From NCBI GenBank assembly GCA_951394045.1, contig OX595985.1, forward strand, positions 4,650,001 to 4,714,000: 64,000 nucleotides of DNA, read 5' to 3'. The stretch is from Nitzschia sp. DOCU1 (lineage: Eukaryota > Bacillariophyta > Bacillariophyceae > Bacillariales > Bacillariaceae). The position numbers were made by a program, and so were the translations under genes. This document shows, piece after piece, positions 16,732-27,770 of this stretch. Under the pieces are notes generated by a model. The model was given only the letters and a program-made list of their open reading frames with translations, made no database searches and was not told the origin of the DNA. Position 1 is the first letter of the stretch. Each line of letters opens with the position of its first letter.

Positions 16732-17907
16732 ATGAAGCTTTCTAACGCAACCGTCGCGGCCGTCGCCGCTATCCCTCGGAACGACATGATGAAAAGGGGT
16801 TTTCAACGCGCTCCAATCCCTATCCAACGTGAACCGGAAGTGATTGTGAACAAAGAGAAGCTTGTGACCTTCAAGTGCCGCAACATTCCCGACGATCCAA
16901 ACTCGACTCAGTTTGAACTCTCGATTCTGCCTTTCAATGGCGACGAGTCGGCCGAGACCTGGTTTCGCTTGCAAGACAAGGCGGAAAAAGTGATCAAGGG
17001 TCAGAACTTGACCACTGGTCCGCAGAGGTACGAGTTCTATCGCCGTATCCTCATCGGAAAGGCTCTCGCCAGGTTCGAAGAGTCGGCAGCAGCCGCTGGA
17101 AACGAAACGATTGCAAATCTCAAGGCGACCCTACAAGGAGTCACCAATTACGTTCTCCCGGCTCGTGCACTTCAAACTCAGAAACGCTACATGCGCCGTT
17201 TGTGTCGCAAGCCTCCCGAGATGACCATGAAGGAGTACATCAGTCGCTTCCAGCAGCTCAACCATTATTTGGCGTTGTTTGATACTACGCGTGGCGACAG
17301 GAACAAGCTACCCAAGGACGAGATTATCGAGCATGCAGAGTTTGCTATCCCCGCTAGTTGGCGTCAGCAGATGATCCTACAAGGTTTTGAGCCGATTGAT
17401 CACACTTTGGATGAGTTCACCCAGTTCTGTGAGCGCCTCGAATTCACTGAAAAGTTACATGAAGCTAATCACGTCCGTAAGCCAAAGCCAGATGGCGCCC
17501 ATCCTCCGAAGGGGAAGCAAGACCCGAGAATGGATCACTCGAAGCCCGCTGCTAAGCGCGGCGCCAATGACAAGACTCCTCCCTTTAAATGTGCCTACCA
17601 TGGCCCTAACTGGTCCCACAACACCGGGGACTGCAAGATGGTGGTGGCGCAGGCCCAGAAGATGGCTGCCGCCCATGGAAATTTCATCAAGAACGGCGAA
17701 AAGAAGCCTCGTTACGGCAACCGTACTTGGGTACGTGACGATGGCGGCGCCAACAAGAAAGAAGAACTGCATGCCATGATCCAGAACATGGTCAAGGATG
17801 CGGTCAAGGACGAGCGCAAGCGCAAGGCGGTTGATCCACCCGACGAGGAAAACTTCAATGTGGACGAACTCTTGGCTAACCTTGTCGCTAGCGACGATGA
17901 AAACTGA
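16732..17907 (+). CDS. Gag protein of element B
   Basis: 391 residues, ATG at 16732, TGA at 17905-17907. Residues 1-240 are a capsid-like helical region related to the gag of E; both contain a conserved YMRRLCRKPP / YMRRICRKPP segment. A variant zinc knuckle C-x2-H-x5-H-x4-C lies near residue 286, where classical retroelement knuckles are C-x2-C-x4-H-x4-C. The tail is acidic. The protein should form cytoplasmic particles and bind element RNA. The phase continues past the TGA as RCERV into the pol frame without a stop, so gag-pol could be made by UGA readthrough. Confidence 0.85.
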   Translation: MKLSNATVAAVAAIPRNDMMKRGFQRAPIPIQREPEVIVNKEKLVTFKCRNIPDDPNSTQFELSILPFNGDESAETWFRLQDKAEKVIKGQNLTTGPQRYEFYRRILIGKALARFEESAAAAGNETIANLKATLQGVTNYVLPARALQTQKRYMRRLCRKPPEMTMKEYISRFQQLNHYLALFDTTRGDRNKLPKDEIIEHAEFAIPASWRQQMILQGFEPIDHTLDEFTQFCERLEFTEKLHEANHVRKPKPDGAHPPKGKQDPRMDHSKPAAKRGANDKTPPFKCAYHGPNWSHNTGDCKMVVAQAQKMAAAHGNFIKNGEKKPRYGNRTWVRDDGGANKKEELHAMIQNMVKDAVKDERKRKAVDPPDEENFNVDELLANLVASDDEN

Positions 17908-20068
17908 AGGTGTGAGCGAGTTGTACACGAAAAAGCTAGTTTAATGCATAATGTTAAGGACGAGTTATCCTATTACAAAGTCTCTGAAAGAGTAAGTGGG
18001 AAACGCAAAAATTGCGGATGTGACGAAGTTTTCGTTTTCCACGAGCAACGCGATGGAGCACGACATGCGTGCCCATCTGTCTATATACCATCCGAGCCGG
18101 GCGAGGTCTTCGCCTCATTGGACCAATGCATTAATTACCGTATCGCGGCGGAATCGCACGCGATATCACGACTGTACAACCGGAGCTCACCAAAACGCCA
18201 GAAAACCGCGCCAGACGAAATTCCGTACTGTTTCGCGCAAATTAACACGCGCCTAGGCAAGGCCACGGCGGCAGCATTGACAACGCTACTAGACACCGGA
18301 GCATCACGAGGACTGATCTCCGAGAAGCATGTCAAGAAACTATGTGTCAGGACGACACCATCGAGAACCACCTTCACGACAGCTGGAGGTGTCGTCGAGA
18401 CACACCGCGAAGTAAAAATCCAGTTTAAACTTCCGGAATTTCATGCCAATAGGGTGATTGAATGGGTCTTCCAGGTGACATCCGACCTTGGCAACTACGA
18501 CATGATCATTGGCAGAGATCTTCTGCGAGAACTAGGTGTCAAGTTCGACTTCAAGACAAGGGAAGTCGAATGGGACTCAGCTGCTATAGCAATGAAGATA
18601 TATGGCGAGACGCCCGACGAAGACGCCTGGCAGGCCGACACAGATGGCGGTGCCAAGTCTATTAAACAAATCTTAGACGCTAAATATGCCCCAGCGGACA
18701 TTCCGCAGAAAATCTCCGAGATGGACCATCTGTCGGAAGAAGATAAATCCGCCCTCAAGACGCTTCTTCAGAAACATGAGACGCTCTTTGACGGCACGCT
18801 CGGCACTTGGAAAGGCGAGCCCTATGATATCGAGCTAAAGCCTAATGTCACGCCATATCATGCGAGGCCATATCCAGTGCCGAAGGCATATGAACAGACG
18901 CTACGCGACGAGGTCGATCGCCTCTGCGCAGTCGGCGTACTAAAGAAAGTTAACCGCTCTGAATGGGCGGCACCGTCGTTCATCATCCCAAAGAAGGACA
19001 AGACGGTACGGTTCATCAACGACTTTCGCGAGCTCAACAAGCGAATCAAGCGGAAGCCATTCCCACTACCAAAGATACAAGAGCTACTGTTAAAACTAGA
19101 AGGTTTTCAGTACGCTACTAGCTTAGACCTAAACATGGGCTACTACCATGTGGAACTTAGTCCGAACGCAAAGAAACTTTGCACTCTCGTCTTCCCGTGG
19201 GGAAAATATGAGATGCAATGACTACCTATGGGACTCAGCAATAGCCCCGATATCTTTCAAGAAAAGATGTCGTCGCTGTTCGCAGATCTAGAGTACATAC
19301 GCACGTACATAGATGATCTTCTAGTACTTACTAAGGGTAGTTACCTAGACCACCTAGAGAAACTCGACGTGGTACTACAACGTCTGAAAGACACGGGACT
19401 CAAGGTGAACATCAAGAAGTCCTTCTTCGCGAAAGCAGAGCTCGAATACCTTGGCTACTGGATTACCCGAGACGGCATCCAACCCGTAGCAACCAAAGTG
19501 CAGGCAATTCAAGCCATGCTCGCACCGCGCAATAAAAAGGAACTACGCGCTTTCATCGGTATCGTGAATTATTATCGCGATATGTGGGTGCGCCGATCGC
19601 ACATCCTCGCCCCGCTCGCATCACTTACGTCGAAAACGGCTAAGTGGGAGTGGACCGGCGCGCACCAAGAGGCATTTGACACGATGAAGAAAATAATAAG
19701 TAAGGAGGTTCTCCTGACCTACCCGAACTTTCAGTTACCGTTCGATATACATACCGAAGCGAGCGACACGCAGCTTGGCGCAGTCATCTCGCAAAACGGT
19801 AAGCCAATCGCGTTCTATAGTCGCAAACTCAATCCTGCGCAGACACGGTATACTACTACCGAGCGGGAACTACTCGCTATTGTAGAAACACTCAAGGAGT
19901 TCTGTACGATTCTCCTGGGTCAACAGATTCGCGTCTACACCGACCACAAGAATCTGACCTATAAAAACTTTAATACTGAACGCGTTATGCGCTGGCGACT
20001 CATCCTCGAAGAGTATGGTCCCGAACTAGTATACGTTAGAGGTGAAACGAACGTAGTAGCGGATGCTC
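17908..20068 (+). pseudogene. Pol of element B, first part (protease, RT, RNase H), one TGA
   Basis: The frame continues from the gag TGA; the first ATG is at 17944. Protease LLDTGAS lies near 18290. RT has TSLDLNMGYYH (about 19130) and YIDD (about 19310). RNase H begins DIHTEASDTQLGAV (about 19740). A TGA at 19219-19221 falls in YEMQ-stop-LPMG, where element E has Arg, so this is a single nonsense change. The first catalytic Asp of RNase H reads Glu (HTEAS; E has HTDAS), which may cripple the domain. The frame breaks at 20068 in VVADAL where element C begins, and resumes at 25928. Confidence 0.85.
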
Positions 20069-20588
20069 TGCAGTAGGCACGATAATGCCTGGAATGGCGT
20101 GACAGGACTAACAGGACTAATGTAGACTAACAGGACTAGCTATAACGCATAGCATATAACCTAACATACGTACGTACAAATACATACTGCCGACGGACGG
20201 ACACAGAGGCCACGTGACGTCGTCGAGCATGCCGGATGGCGCGCTTGCGCACAGAAAGTGCGACACACATATATGGTCGGAGCGAGGCGACGACTATGTC
20301 TATCTTGATGCTAGTCTTGATGCTAGGCGTCAGGACCTAGGGTCATGCTATAGGTGTTAGAAGGTCATAGGATGCTAGGCGTCACTAACTAGAGCAGTCA
20401 CACAGAAACACAACACTGCTAGTTAGGGACGGGCATGTCTTACCTTCTTGACAACTATCTTGTCTACTAAGATATATAGTCGTGATCACGATCAGATGGG
20501 AAGATGGAGTCGATGCAACGATAGATCTAACTTTAAAATAGTCTCACAATTTCCAAAAACAATTTACTGCAGTTTCTAGCCTAGTGCA
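20069..20588 (+). repeat. 5' LTR of element C
   Basis: 520 bp. Contains CACGTGACGTC (about 20211) and TCTCACAATT, 48 bp from its end. Paired with 25404-25923. Confidence 0.95.
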
Positions 20589-20600
20589 CTTTGATCAAAG
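20589..20600. promoter_or_regulatory. Palindrome at primer-binding position, element C
   Basis: CTTTGATCAAAG is a perfect 12-bp palindrome directly abutting the LTR end at 20588. Confidence 0.65.
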
Positions 20601-20626
20601 ACTTGTCAGTCTAGAGGATAAGTATC

Positions 20627-21939
20627 ATGCGTCTCGCTTTCAACTCGTTCGTTGCCGCTCGTGGCGTCATCCCGTTGTACCCGCCTTGCAAGTGGAAAAC
20701 TGGCTCGACGGGCTCGTCTGACGGCGCCGACGAGGATGGCTTTCGTTCGGTGAAACTCGAGCTTCGTTCCGTTCCTGGGGATGCGACCTCCCCAAAATAC
20801 TCCGAAAAGTTCTATGTGTTTGAGTCGGGAACCCCCGAACAGTGGTGTCGCTGGAATGACGATCTCGTTAAGGTTTGGACTTGTTTGAGCCTCACCAATG
20901 GCCCCGATCGTCGCGCTATGACTCTTACGCTTCTCGCGGGTTCGGCGAAGGACACGTTTGAAGAGTATTTCGCTCGTCCCAGCGTCACTGCGACTGTCGA
21001 TCATGTGTCTCGTGCGTTGCGTTACGTCGCTGCTCGGTTCTTCCCTGATTATGCCGCCCAGAATCAGACGTCGTACCTCCGCTACGAGGGTCGTAAGCCT
21101 GCAAAGATGTCTGCTCGCGGATTGGCTACTCGCTTGCGCCAGGTCAATAAGTGGTTCGATTACTTCCCCAATGATGGTGGCAATCGTACTGACGTGGTTG
21201 ATCGCCTGAACGAGACCGAACTGCCCCTGATCTACGAGCGCATGTTGCCTGCCGCGTGGCTGAGTGTTAAGGAGTTGATGTTCCACGATTATCGCCAGAA
21301 CCGCTTCAACTTCGAGAAGCAGATTGATTATGCGGAGCAACTTGAAGTGTACGAGATGCATCACGGTGTCACCGGACTGCTTGCCTTTGGCTCGAGCAAA
21401 GCCAACAAAGGGCGTAAACCCGGGGAAGCTGGCATCGCCAGTGGAACCAATGCAGGACCCGAATTGGGAACCCTGAACCGCGGTCGGAAGACGAACCGTG
21501 ACTCCCCTTCTAAGAAGGGCAATAATGGTAACAACTCAAAGAACTGCCGCTTGCACGGAGAAGGCTGTGGACACAGCGACTCTGACTGCAAGGTCTGGCG
21601 TGGCTCAATCATGCGTCTAAGGTCGCTGTGGTCCGTAAGGCCCAGCACCCCAGTACGCTCAAGAAGGCGCCCCACAAAGGGCGCACAACCCACAACAAGA
21701 CTTGGCGTCGCGGAGAATCCAATGGCGCGAACCGCGGAGAACGCACCTACACCTCCAAGGAGGTCCTGGCCATGGTTAAGGCCGCGCGTGCCAGCGTGGA
21801 AAAGAAGGCCAAGGAAGACTCCGACAAGGAGATGGAACTTAACAACATTGAAGAAGACGAGGATGGAATCTTCGAAGAATTAAGCCCCGAAGATGAGGCT
21901 CAGCTTGAGGCCTTCATCAACGAGAACACCAACGAATGA
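20627..21939 (+). pseudogene. Gag protein of element C, frameshifted near the zinc knuckle
   Basis: ATG at 20627. The N-terminal 310 residues are gag-like and related by pattern to B and E. A zinc knuckle of the C-x2-H-x5-H-x4-C type (CRLHGEGCGHSDSDC) lies at about 21547-21592. Right after it, near 21600-21608, a GGCGTGGC stretch looks like a small tandem duplication, and the frame shifts. The homologous tail (VRKAQHPSTLKKAPHKG and an acidic end) continues in the next frame to TGA 21939. The shift removes only the C-terminal tail. Confidence 0.75.
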
Positions 21940-22057
21940 TCACACTACCGTACTTTGCGCATCGGCAAACCCCCTCGATCCCTGGACCCGCCCCTCCTAT
22001 GTATATCATCGAATATGAGATCTATCGTATTTTAATATTCTAAGTAATTTCTTCAAT

Positions 22058-25000
22058 ATGAAAAATGTACGTAAGAATACTAAAATTCTCCGTTCCCCAA
22101 TTACAGGTTTGGCGGGTCCTCCAATGCGCAAAGTACGGTACATATGTAATAGCGACTTAATTAATAGGAAACGAATAGCCGCACAATGCCCCGCCGAATG
22201 TCACATTCTCTCTAGCCTACATAGGCCCAAGAAGCGACAGAAAACGCAGCGTTCGCCAGAGGTGCTAATCCTGGTCCCGTCTACGGTACCAGGAGGCGCG
22301 CCAATGGTGTTACGTGGGCTTGTTGACAGTGGTTGCACAGGAACCATCATCCTAAATGACTTCACAGCTCGGCGCAAAACCTGGAAGGATCGCACCGGAC
22401 AGTGGACGACAAAGGGTGGTACATTCTGCACCACAAAGAAGGCAAAGATACCACTGATATTCGCAGACTTCACAAGACAGAAGCAAATAGAATGGGAGTG
22501 CCACGTGGACACCCAGTCTAAGTCCAAACGAGAGAACTACGACATTATACTCGGTAAGGACATACAACAATACATGGGCTTAGATATACTAAATAGTAGC
22601 CTCACCCTCAAATGGGATGGAATAGAAGTACCCATGCGAGAGTTCGGAGCGCTACGCGACCGTAGCAGAGCTATGGAAGTATACAATCTCTCACAAGAGG
22701 CGGAATCTACCGCCGAATTAGCCAAGCGCACCACCGAGATTTTAGACGCGCACTATGAAAAAGCTAACCTAGAACAACTGTGCAAGGAGCAGTCGCACTT
22801 GTCAGAGACAGAACAAGGCGACTTGCTACGACTACTTCGCAAATATGAAACACTATTTGACGGTACACTCGGCGAGTGGAAGGGAACCGACATTGAGTTA
22901 GAACTGAAGGATGATGCCAAACCATATCATGCACGTCCTTTTCCCATACCGCAAGTACATGAAGGCGCTATGAGACGCGAGGTCGAACGACTCTGCGCGT
23001 TAGGCGTCTTAGAAGAAGATAATGATAGTGAATGGGGGGCACCCTCGTTTATTATCCCCAAAAAGAATGGAACCGTACGATTCATAAGCGACTTCAGAAA
23101 GTTGAACACGATGCTAAAGCGTAAGCCGTATCCTATCCCTAAGATTCAGGACATGCTACTGAAGCTGCAAGGCTTCCAATATGCGAGTTCTTTAGATCTG
23201 AACATGGGGTACTATACCATACGTTTAAGCCCTGCGGCGTCAAAGCTATGTACTATTGTGCTGCCCTTCGGCAAGTACAAGTATAAACGCTTACCCATGG
23301 GAGTGGCTGGTTCGCCAGATATCTTTCAAGCAAAAATGTCCTCCCTCATGGCAGGACTCGAATTCGTGCGAACCTATCTCGATGACGTACTCATAGTCAG
23401 TTCAAGTACCTTTAACGATCACCTCACCAAGCTAGAGAAAGCCCTAGCGCGTATAGCCAAAGCCGGGCTCAAGGTCAATGCGCAGAAATCCTTCTTTGGA
23501 CGAGGCAAGATCGAGTATCTTGGATACTGGGTAACTAGGGAAGGTGTCCAACCTCTCCCCAAAAAGGTCGACAGCATCTTGGCAATGAAAGCACCAAAGA
23601 ACAGAAAGGAACTTCAAGGCTTTATTGGTCTCGTCAACTATTATCGCGACATGTGGAGACGTCGTTCACACGTGCTCGCACCATTAACGTCTATGACATC
23701 CAAAAACGTCCCTTGGCGATGGGGCGACGAACAGCAAAAGGCCTTCGATGAGGCGAAACGCATAATTAGTAAGGAAGCGATACTAGCATTCCCAAACTTC
23801 TTAAAACGGTTCGTTATCTACACGGACGCTTCTAAGTACCAGCTAGGTGGCGTCATCACGCAGGACGGACGTCCGTTAGCGTTCTACAGCAGGAAACTGA
23901 CCGACGCGCAGACGCGCTACACGACAACAGAGCGTGAACTGCTCTCAATTGTCGAGACTCTGAAGGAGTTCCGTACTATTCTTCTCGGACAGAAGATAAC
24001 GATCTATACAGATCACAAGAATTTACTATTTAATGATCTCAAGACGGATCGCGTGTTACGCTGGCGTCTATTAATTGAAGAATATGGTGCCAACATTGAG
24101 TACATCAAAGGCGTCAACAACGTCGTCGCTGACGTGCTCAGCCGCTATCCTCGTTCTGATACTCCAGTCGTTCCGGTCAGTGCGCCAACGCGAGAACAAG
24201 CGCACGAGCTCTTCGCGGGGGATAGGCTTCCAGCCGACCTCTTCCCTTTGAGCTTTCGCGTCATTGCTGAGTATCAACAACGGGATTTGCAAATGCAACA
24301 GCTCACGGAATCTCACCCGGACGTCACACGGAAGATATTCCGTGGGGGCGAACAGCTGATTTGCTATAAGGATAAGATTTACATTCCGCGCATACTACGG
24401 AACCATGTCATCACTTGGTACCACGAATACTTAATGCACCCAGGAGAATTGCAAACGGCAGAAATGATTGCCCAGCATCTCTATTGGCCAGGTATTAAAG
24501 CCGACGTTAAGAAAGTAGTTCAACGTTGCGACCCATGTCAGAAGGGTAAAACGAAAAGGCTTAAGTACGGGAAGCTTCCAGAGAAGCTCGCAGAAGCCCA
24601 ACCATGGGAACATTTGTGTGTCGACACGATTGGACCCTATAAGATCAGGCAAAAAGGAAAGAAGCCGCTAGAGTTCATGGCACTAACGTTTATTGATCCT
24701 GCGACAGGATGGTTCAAGATGACAGAAATCAAGAACAAACAAGCCGACAACATCGCAAACATGGTAGAGAAGCAATGGCTCTCGCGATATCCTTGGCCGG
24801 AGCTCATCACATATGATGCAGGCCCCGAGTTCAAGGCCGAATTTCAAGAGTTAATTAAGAACGAATACGCGATCAAGGCGAAGCCTTCATCAAAGCGAAA
24901 TCCCCAGTCGAACGCCATTCTCGAGAGAGTACATGGTACTATTGGGAACATGATTCGCACCTTCAATTTCGACAACGTCGACGACGACGAACCGTTTGCC

Positions 25001-25375
25001 GGACTGGTGAGCGCCGTATGCTTCGGGATTCGGAGTACTTATCACACGACACTCAGGGCGACACCAGGACAATTGGTGTTTGGCCGAGACATGATCTTTC
25101 CAATCCAACATCAGGCGGATTGGCAGATGATCGAGGAACAAAAGCAGCGACGAATTGCTGAAAACAACAAAAGAGAAAATGAACGACACGTCAAACATGA
25201 CTACGCAGTGGGCGACCGCGTGCTGAAGCTAGTAGCTGACCCAAACAAGGTAGAACCCAAACGTGAGGGCCCTTGTACTATTGAACGAGTACATGCAAAT
25301 GGCACGGTCACACTACGCTTCGGTAACATTATCGAGAGACTTAACATAAGACAGATCGTCCCGTATAAGTCGTAG
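22058..25375 (+). CDS. Pol polyprotein of element C (protease, RT, RNase H, integrase)
   Basis: An intact 1105-residue frame from ATG 22058. Protease VDSGCTG (Asp about residue 90). RT with SLDLNMGYYTI and YLDD (about 440). RNase H VIYTDASKYQLGG (about 588). Integrase HHCC finger from HEYLMHPGE to CDPCQ (about 790-830), then core Asp in VDTIGPY, Asp in YDAGPEF and Glu in AILERVH (about 855, 920, 955), then a GPC/GPY-like module near the end. It copies RNA and integrates the DNA. Pol is not in phase with gag here and is 118 bp downstream, unlike B and E. Expression may need frameshifting or reinitiation. No chromodomain is seen. Confidence 0.92.
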   Translation: MKNVRKNTKILRSPITGLAGPPMRKVRYICNSDLINRKRIAAQCPAECHILSSLHRPKKRQKTQRSPEVLILVPSTVPGGAPMVLRGLVDSGCTGTIILNDFTARRKTWKDRTGQWTTKGGTFCTTKKAKIPLIFADFTRQKQIEWECHVDTQSKSKRENYDIILGKDIQQYMGLDILNSSLTLKWDGIEVPMREFGALRDRSRAMEVYNLSQEAESTAELAKRTTEILDAHYEKANLEQLCKEQSHLSETEQGDLLRLLRKYETLFDGTLGEWKGTDIELELKDDAKPYHARPFPIPQVHEGAMRREVERLCALGVLEEDNDSEWGAPSFIIPKKNGTVRFISDFRKLNTMLKRKPYPIPKIQDMLLKLQGFQYASSLDLNMGYYTIRLSPAASKLCTIVLPFGKYKYKRLPMGVAGSPDIFQAKMSSLMAGLEFVRTYLDDVLIVSSSTFNDHLTKLEKALARIAKAGLKVNAQKSFFGRGKIEYLGYWVTREGVQPLPKKVDSILAMKAPKNRKELQGFIGLVNYYRDMWRRRSHVLAPLTSMTSKNVPWRWGDEQQKAFDEAKRIISKEAILAFPNFLKRFVIYTDASKYQLGGVITQDGRPLAFYSRKLTDAQTRYTTTERELLSIVETLKEFRTILLGQKITIYTDHKNLLFNDLKTDRVLRWRLLIEEYGANIEYIKGVNNVVADVLSRYPRSDTPVVPVSAPTREQAHELFAGDRLPADLFPLSFRVIAEYQQRDLQMQQLTESHPDVTRKIFRGGEQLICYKDKIYIPRILRNHVITWYHEYLMHPGELQTAEMIAQHLYWPGIKADVKKVVQRCDPCQKGKTKRLKYGKLPEKLAEAQPWEHLCVDTIGPYKIRQKGKKPLEFMALTFIDPATGWFKMTEIKNKQADNIANMVEKQWLSRYPWPELITYDAGPEFKAEFQELIKNEYAIKAKPSSKRNPQSNAILERVHGTIGNMIRTFNFDNVDDDEPFAGLVSAVCFGIRSTYHTTLRATPGQLVFGRDMIFPIQHQADWQMIEEQKQRRIAENNKRENERHVKHDYAVGDRVLKLVADPNKVEPKREGPCTIERVHANGTVTLRFGNIIERLNIRQIVPYKS

Positions 25376-25403
25376 GACTAACGGCTTCAATCAGGGGGGC
25401 GAG

Positions 25404-25923
25404 TGCAGTAGGCACGATAATGCCTGAAACGGCGTGACAGGACTAACAGGACTAATGTAGACTAACAGGACTGGCTATAACGCATAGCATCTAACCTAAC
25501 ATACGTACGTACAAATATATACTGCCGATGGACGGACACAGAGGCCACGTGACGTCGTCGAGCATGCCGGATGGCGCGCTTGCGCACAGAAAGTGCGACA
25601 CACATATATGGTCGGAGCGAGGCGACGACTATGTCTATCTTGATGCTAGTCTTGACGCTAGGCGTCAGGACCTAGGGTCATGCTATAGGTGTTAGAAGGT
25701 CATAGGATGCTAGGCGTCACTAACTAGACCAGTCACGCAGAAACACAACACTGCTAGTTAGGGACGGGCATGTCTTACCTTCTTGACAACTATCTTGTCT
25801 ACTAAGATATATAGTCGTGATCACGATCAGATGGGAAGATGGAGTCGATGCAATGATAGATCTAACTTTAAAATAGTCTCACAATTTCCAAAAACAATCT
25901 ACTGCAGTTTCTAGCCTAGTGCA
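25404..25923 (+). repeat. 3' LTR of element C
   Basis: 520 bp, paired with 20069-20588, with 11 substitutions and no indel. Followed by TSD GCTC. Confidence 0.95.
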
Positions 25924-25927
25924 GCTC

Positions 25928-27174
25928 TTAGTCGACTTGGTAAAAACGAAAAGCCCTTTACCGAGGCCAACTTCGCAGAGTACTTTGGGGGCGACGAACT
26001 ACCCGAAAGCGTCTTCCCCCTCACCTACAAGTACATTATGCGACATCAACGAAAAGATACCGCGCTGCTCCAGAAGGCAGCGTCGGACAGTAGATATAGT
26101 GTAAAGGTTTTTCGTGGGGGCGGTAAGAAACGTCCTCTAGTAGTTAGAGATAGTAAGATAGTTATTCCGCAGTCACTCCAACGTCGATGCGTTGAGTGGT
26201 ACCACGAGACACTGTGTCATCCGGGCGAGACCCGAACAGAGCACACGATTCGGCAGCACTTCTACTGGAAAGGACTGCGAACCGACGTCGTCGATATCTG
26301 CAAAAAATGCAGGTTGTGCCAATTAACAAAACGCAAGACCCTTAAGTATGGGCACCTACCAATTAAGGAACCCGAGAGCGAACCTTGGGAAATCCTATGT
26401 GTCGACCTCATAGGCCCTTATGCGATTAACCAGGGTAAACGAGACAAGGGTAAACAGAAACAACTCGAACTTTGGTGCCTTACCATGATTGACCCGGCAA
26501 CTGGCTGGTTCGAGATGGTTCGCGTACCCAACAAAGAGGCTTTTAGTATCGCCGAATTAGCCGAAAAGACGTGGTTCACGAGATACCCGTGGCCGCAACA
26601 GGTTATTTATGACCGCGGTACGGAGTTCATGGGCGAATTCCGGCAAATGGTCAAGGAAGACTACGGCGTGCTTGCGCGCCCAATCACTGCAAGGAATCCG
26701 CAGGCGAACGCAATACTCGAACGAGTACACCAAACTATCGGGAACATGATTCGTACGTTTGAACTGCAGCACTCAGACGATACAGTCGGACTCGATGGAA
26801 TCCTGGCAGCCGTGATGTTCGCCGTTCGCGCGACATACCACACTACGCTACAGGCTACGCCGATGCAACTAGTATTCGGTAGAGATGCTATTCTCAACAC
26901 CTGCTTCGAAGCTAACTGGAAGCTCATCCGTGAGCGCAAGATGCAACGCATTGTGAAGAACAATGCGGCAGAAAACAAAACGCGATTGCCGTATGAGTAT
27001 CGCGCAGGCCAACAGATCATGATCAAGCAGGACCAACAACGTAAGTTCGGTGCTAACCCCTACGATGGTCCGTATCCAATCGTTGCCGTGAATGACAACA
27101 GTACAGTACGTATCCAGAAGGGTGCCGTTACTCAGACTTGGAACATTCGTAACATACATCCGTATCATAGTTAA
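25928..27174 (+). CDS. Pol of element B, second part (integrase), downstream of nested C
   Basis: The phase fits the break at 20068 exactly. The segment holds the linker after RNase H, the HHCC finger (HETLCHPGE to CRLCQ, about 26200-26330), and integrase core Asp in VDLIGPY (about 26403), Asp in YDRGTEF (about 26610) and Glu in AILERVH (about 26710). It ends with a GPY-type module and TAA at 27174. The open frame is undamaged. It cannot now be made from the native mRNA because element C separates it from RT. Confidence 0.9.
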
Positions 27175-27201
27175 GTCCTGTCCCTCCATCATGGCGGCGG
27201 G

Positions 27202-27732
27202 TGCAGTACACTGCTTTGCACGTCGACTCCTTTGAATGATTGTAGTCCAAAATTATTAGTCTACTTAGTCATGTGTGACATCATGTGTGATGACGTAGCA
27301 TGACGAAAGCGTTGCGCGCGGACGCGGACGCTAGGCCGGTCTCGGACATCGTCGGACAGGCCCATAACCTATTGACGTCACCGACGACGTGACGTTGCAC
27401 GACACAGGCATCGCGCATGACTCCTGCTGGTCGAATGCCGATGAGATCCTAGTGTCAATGCCACCTAAGATCTGGCACCTCGATGACATTGAGGTAACTA
27501 TACTTTATTCCAGAGTAGCTGACGACGTCCAAAGAACCCTAGTACAACGTCGTAGCTAGTCGACTACAAGATGCATCAACCTCCTGTTCGGATTGTTGTC
27601 GATGCATGTCAAAGGTCTCGACTCTACTAGAACTACGAGAGCCTACGAGACAACTTGCATGAGAAATACATCTAGTTTTTAACTTAGCCATAATTTTCAC
27701 AACTATTTCGATCCTACAAACGACGTAGTGCA
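27202..27732 (+). repeat. 3' LTR of element B
   Basis: 531 bp, 3 differences from 16148-16678. The purine-rich tract ATGGCGGCGGG precedes it. Confidence 0.95.
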
Positions 27733-27765
27733 CTACTTTTATTTCGTCACCCCCGGGATAGGGCA
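27733..27765 (+). repeat. 3' LTR of element A, right remnant
   Basis: CTAC (TSD of B) plus the last 29 bp of the LTR of A, ending GATAGGGCA. It matches 11035-11063. The C-run that follows is the TSD of A. Confidence 0.95.
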
Positions 27766-27770
27766 CCCCC

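Larger units (their letters stand above)
20069..25923 (+). mobile_element. Ty3/gypsy element C, nested in pol of B
   Basis: The 520-bp LTRs (20069-20588 and 25404-25923) start TGCAGTAGGC and end TAGTGCA. They differ at 11 positions (about 2.1%). The TSD is GCTC (20065-20068 and 25924-25927). Removing C and one TSD copy restores the pol frame of B. The polypurine tract CAGGGGGGCGAG abuts the 3' LTR. Length is 5855 bp. Pol is fully open; gag has one small frameshift. C must be younger than B by position, but its LTRs are more diverged than B's. Confidence 0.95.
16148..27732 (+). mobile_element. Ty3/gypsy element B, nested in LTR of A and split by element C
   Basis: The 531-bp LTRs (16148-16678 and 27202-27732) start TGCAGTACAC and end GTAGTGCA. 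They differ at only 3 positions (about 0.6%). The TSD is CTAC, 4 bp (16144-16147 and 27733-27736). It inserted 29 bp from the 3' end of the 3' LTR of A. Gag and pol are complete apart from one TGA in RT and the insertion of C between RNase H and integrase. Without C the element is about 5.7 kb. It is a close relative of E: it shares the palindrome, LTR ends and gag-pol junction. Confidence 0.95.
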
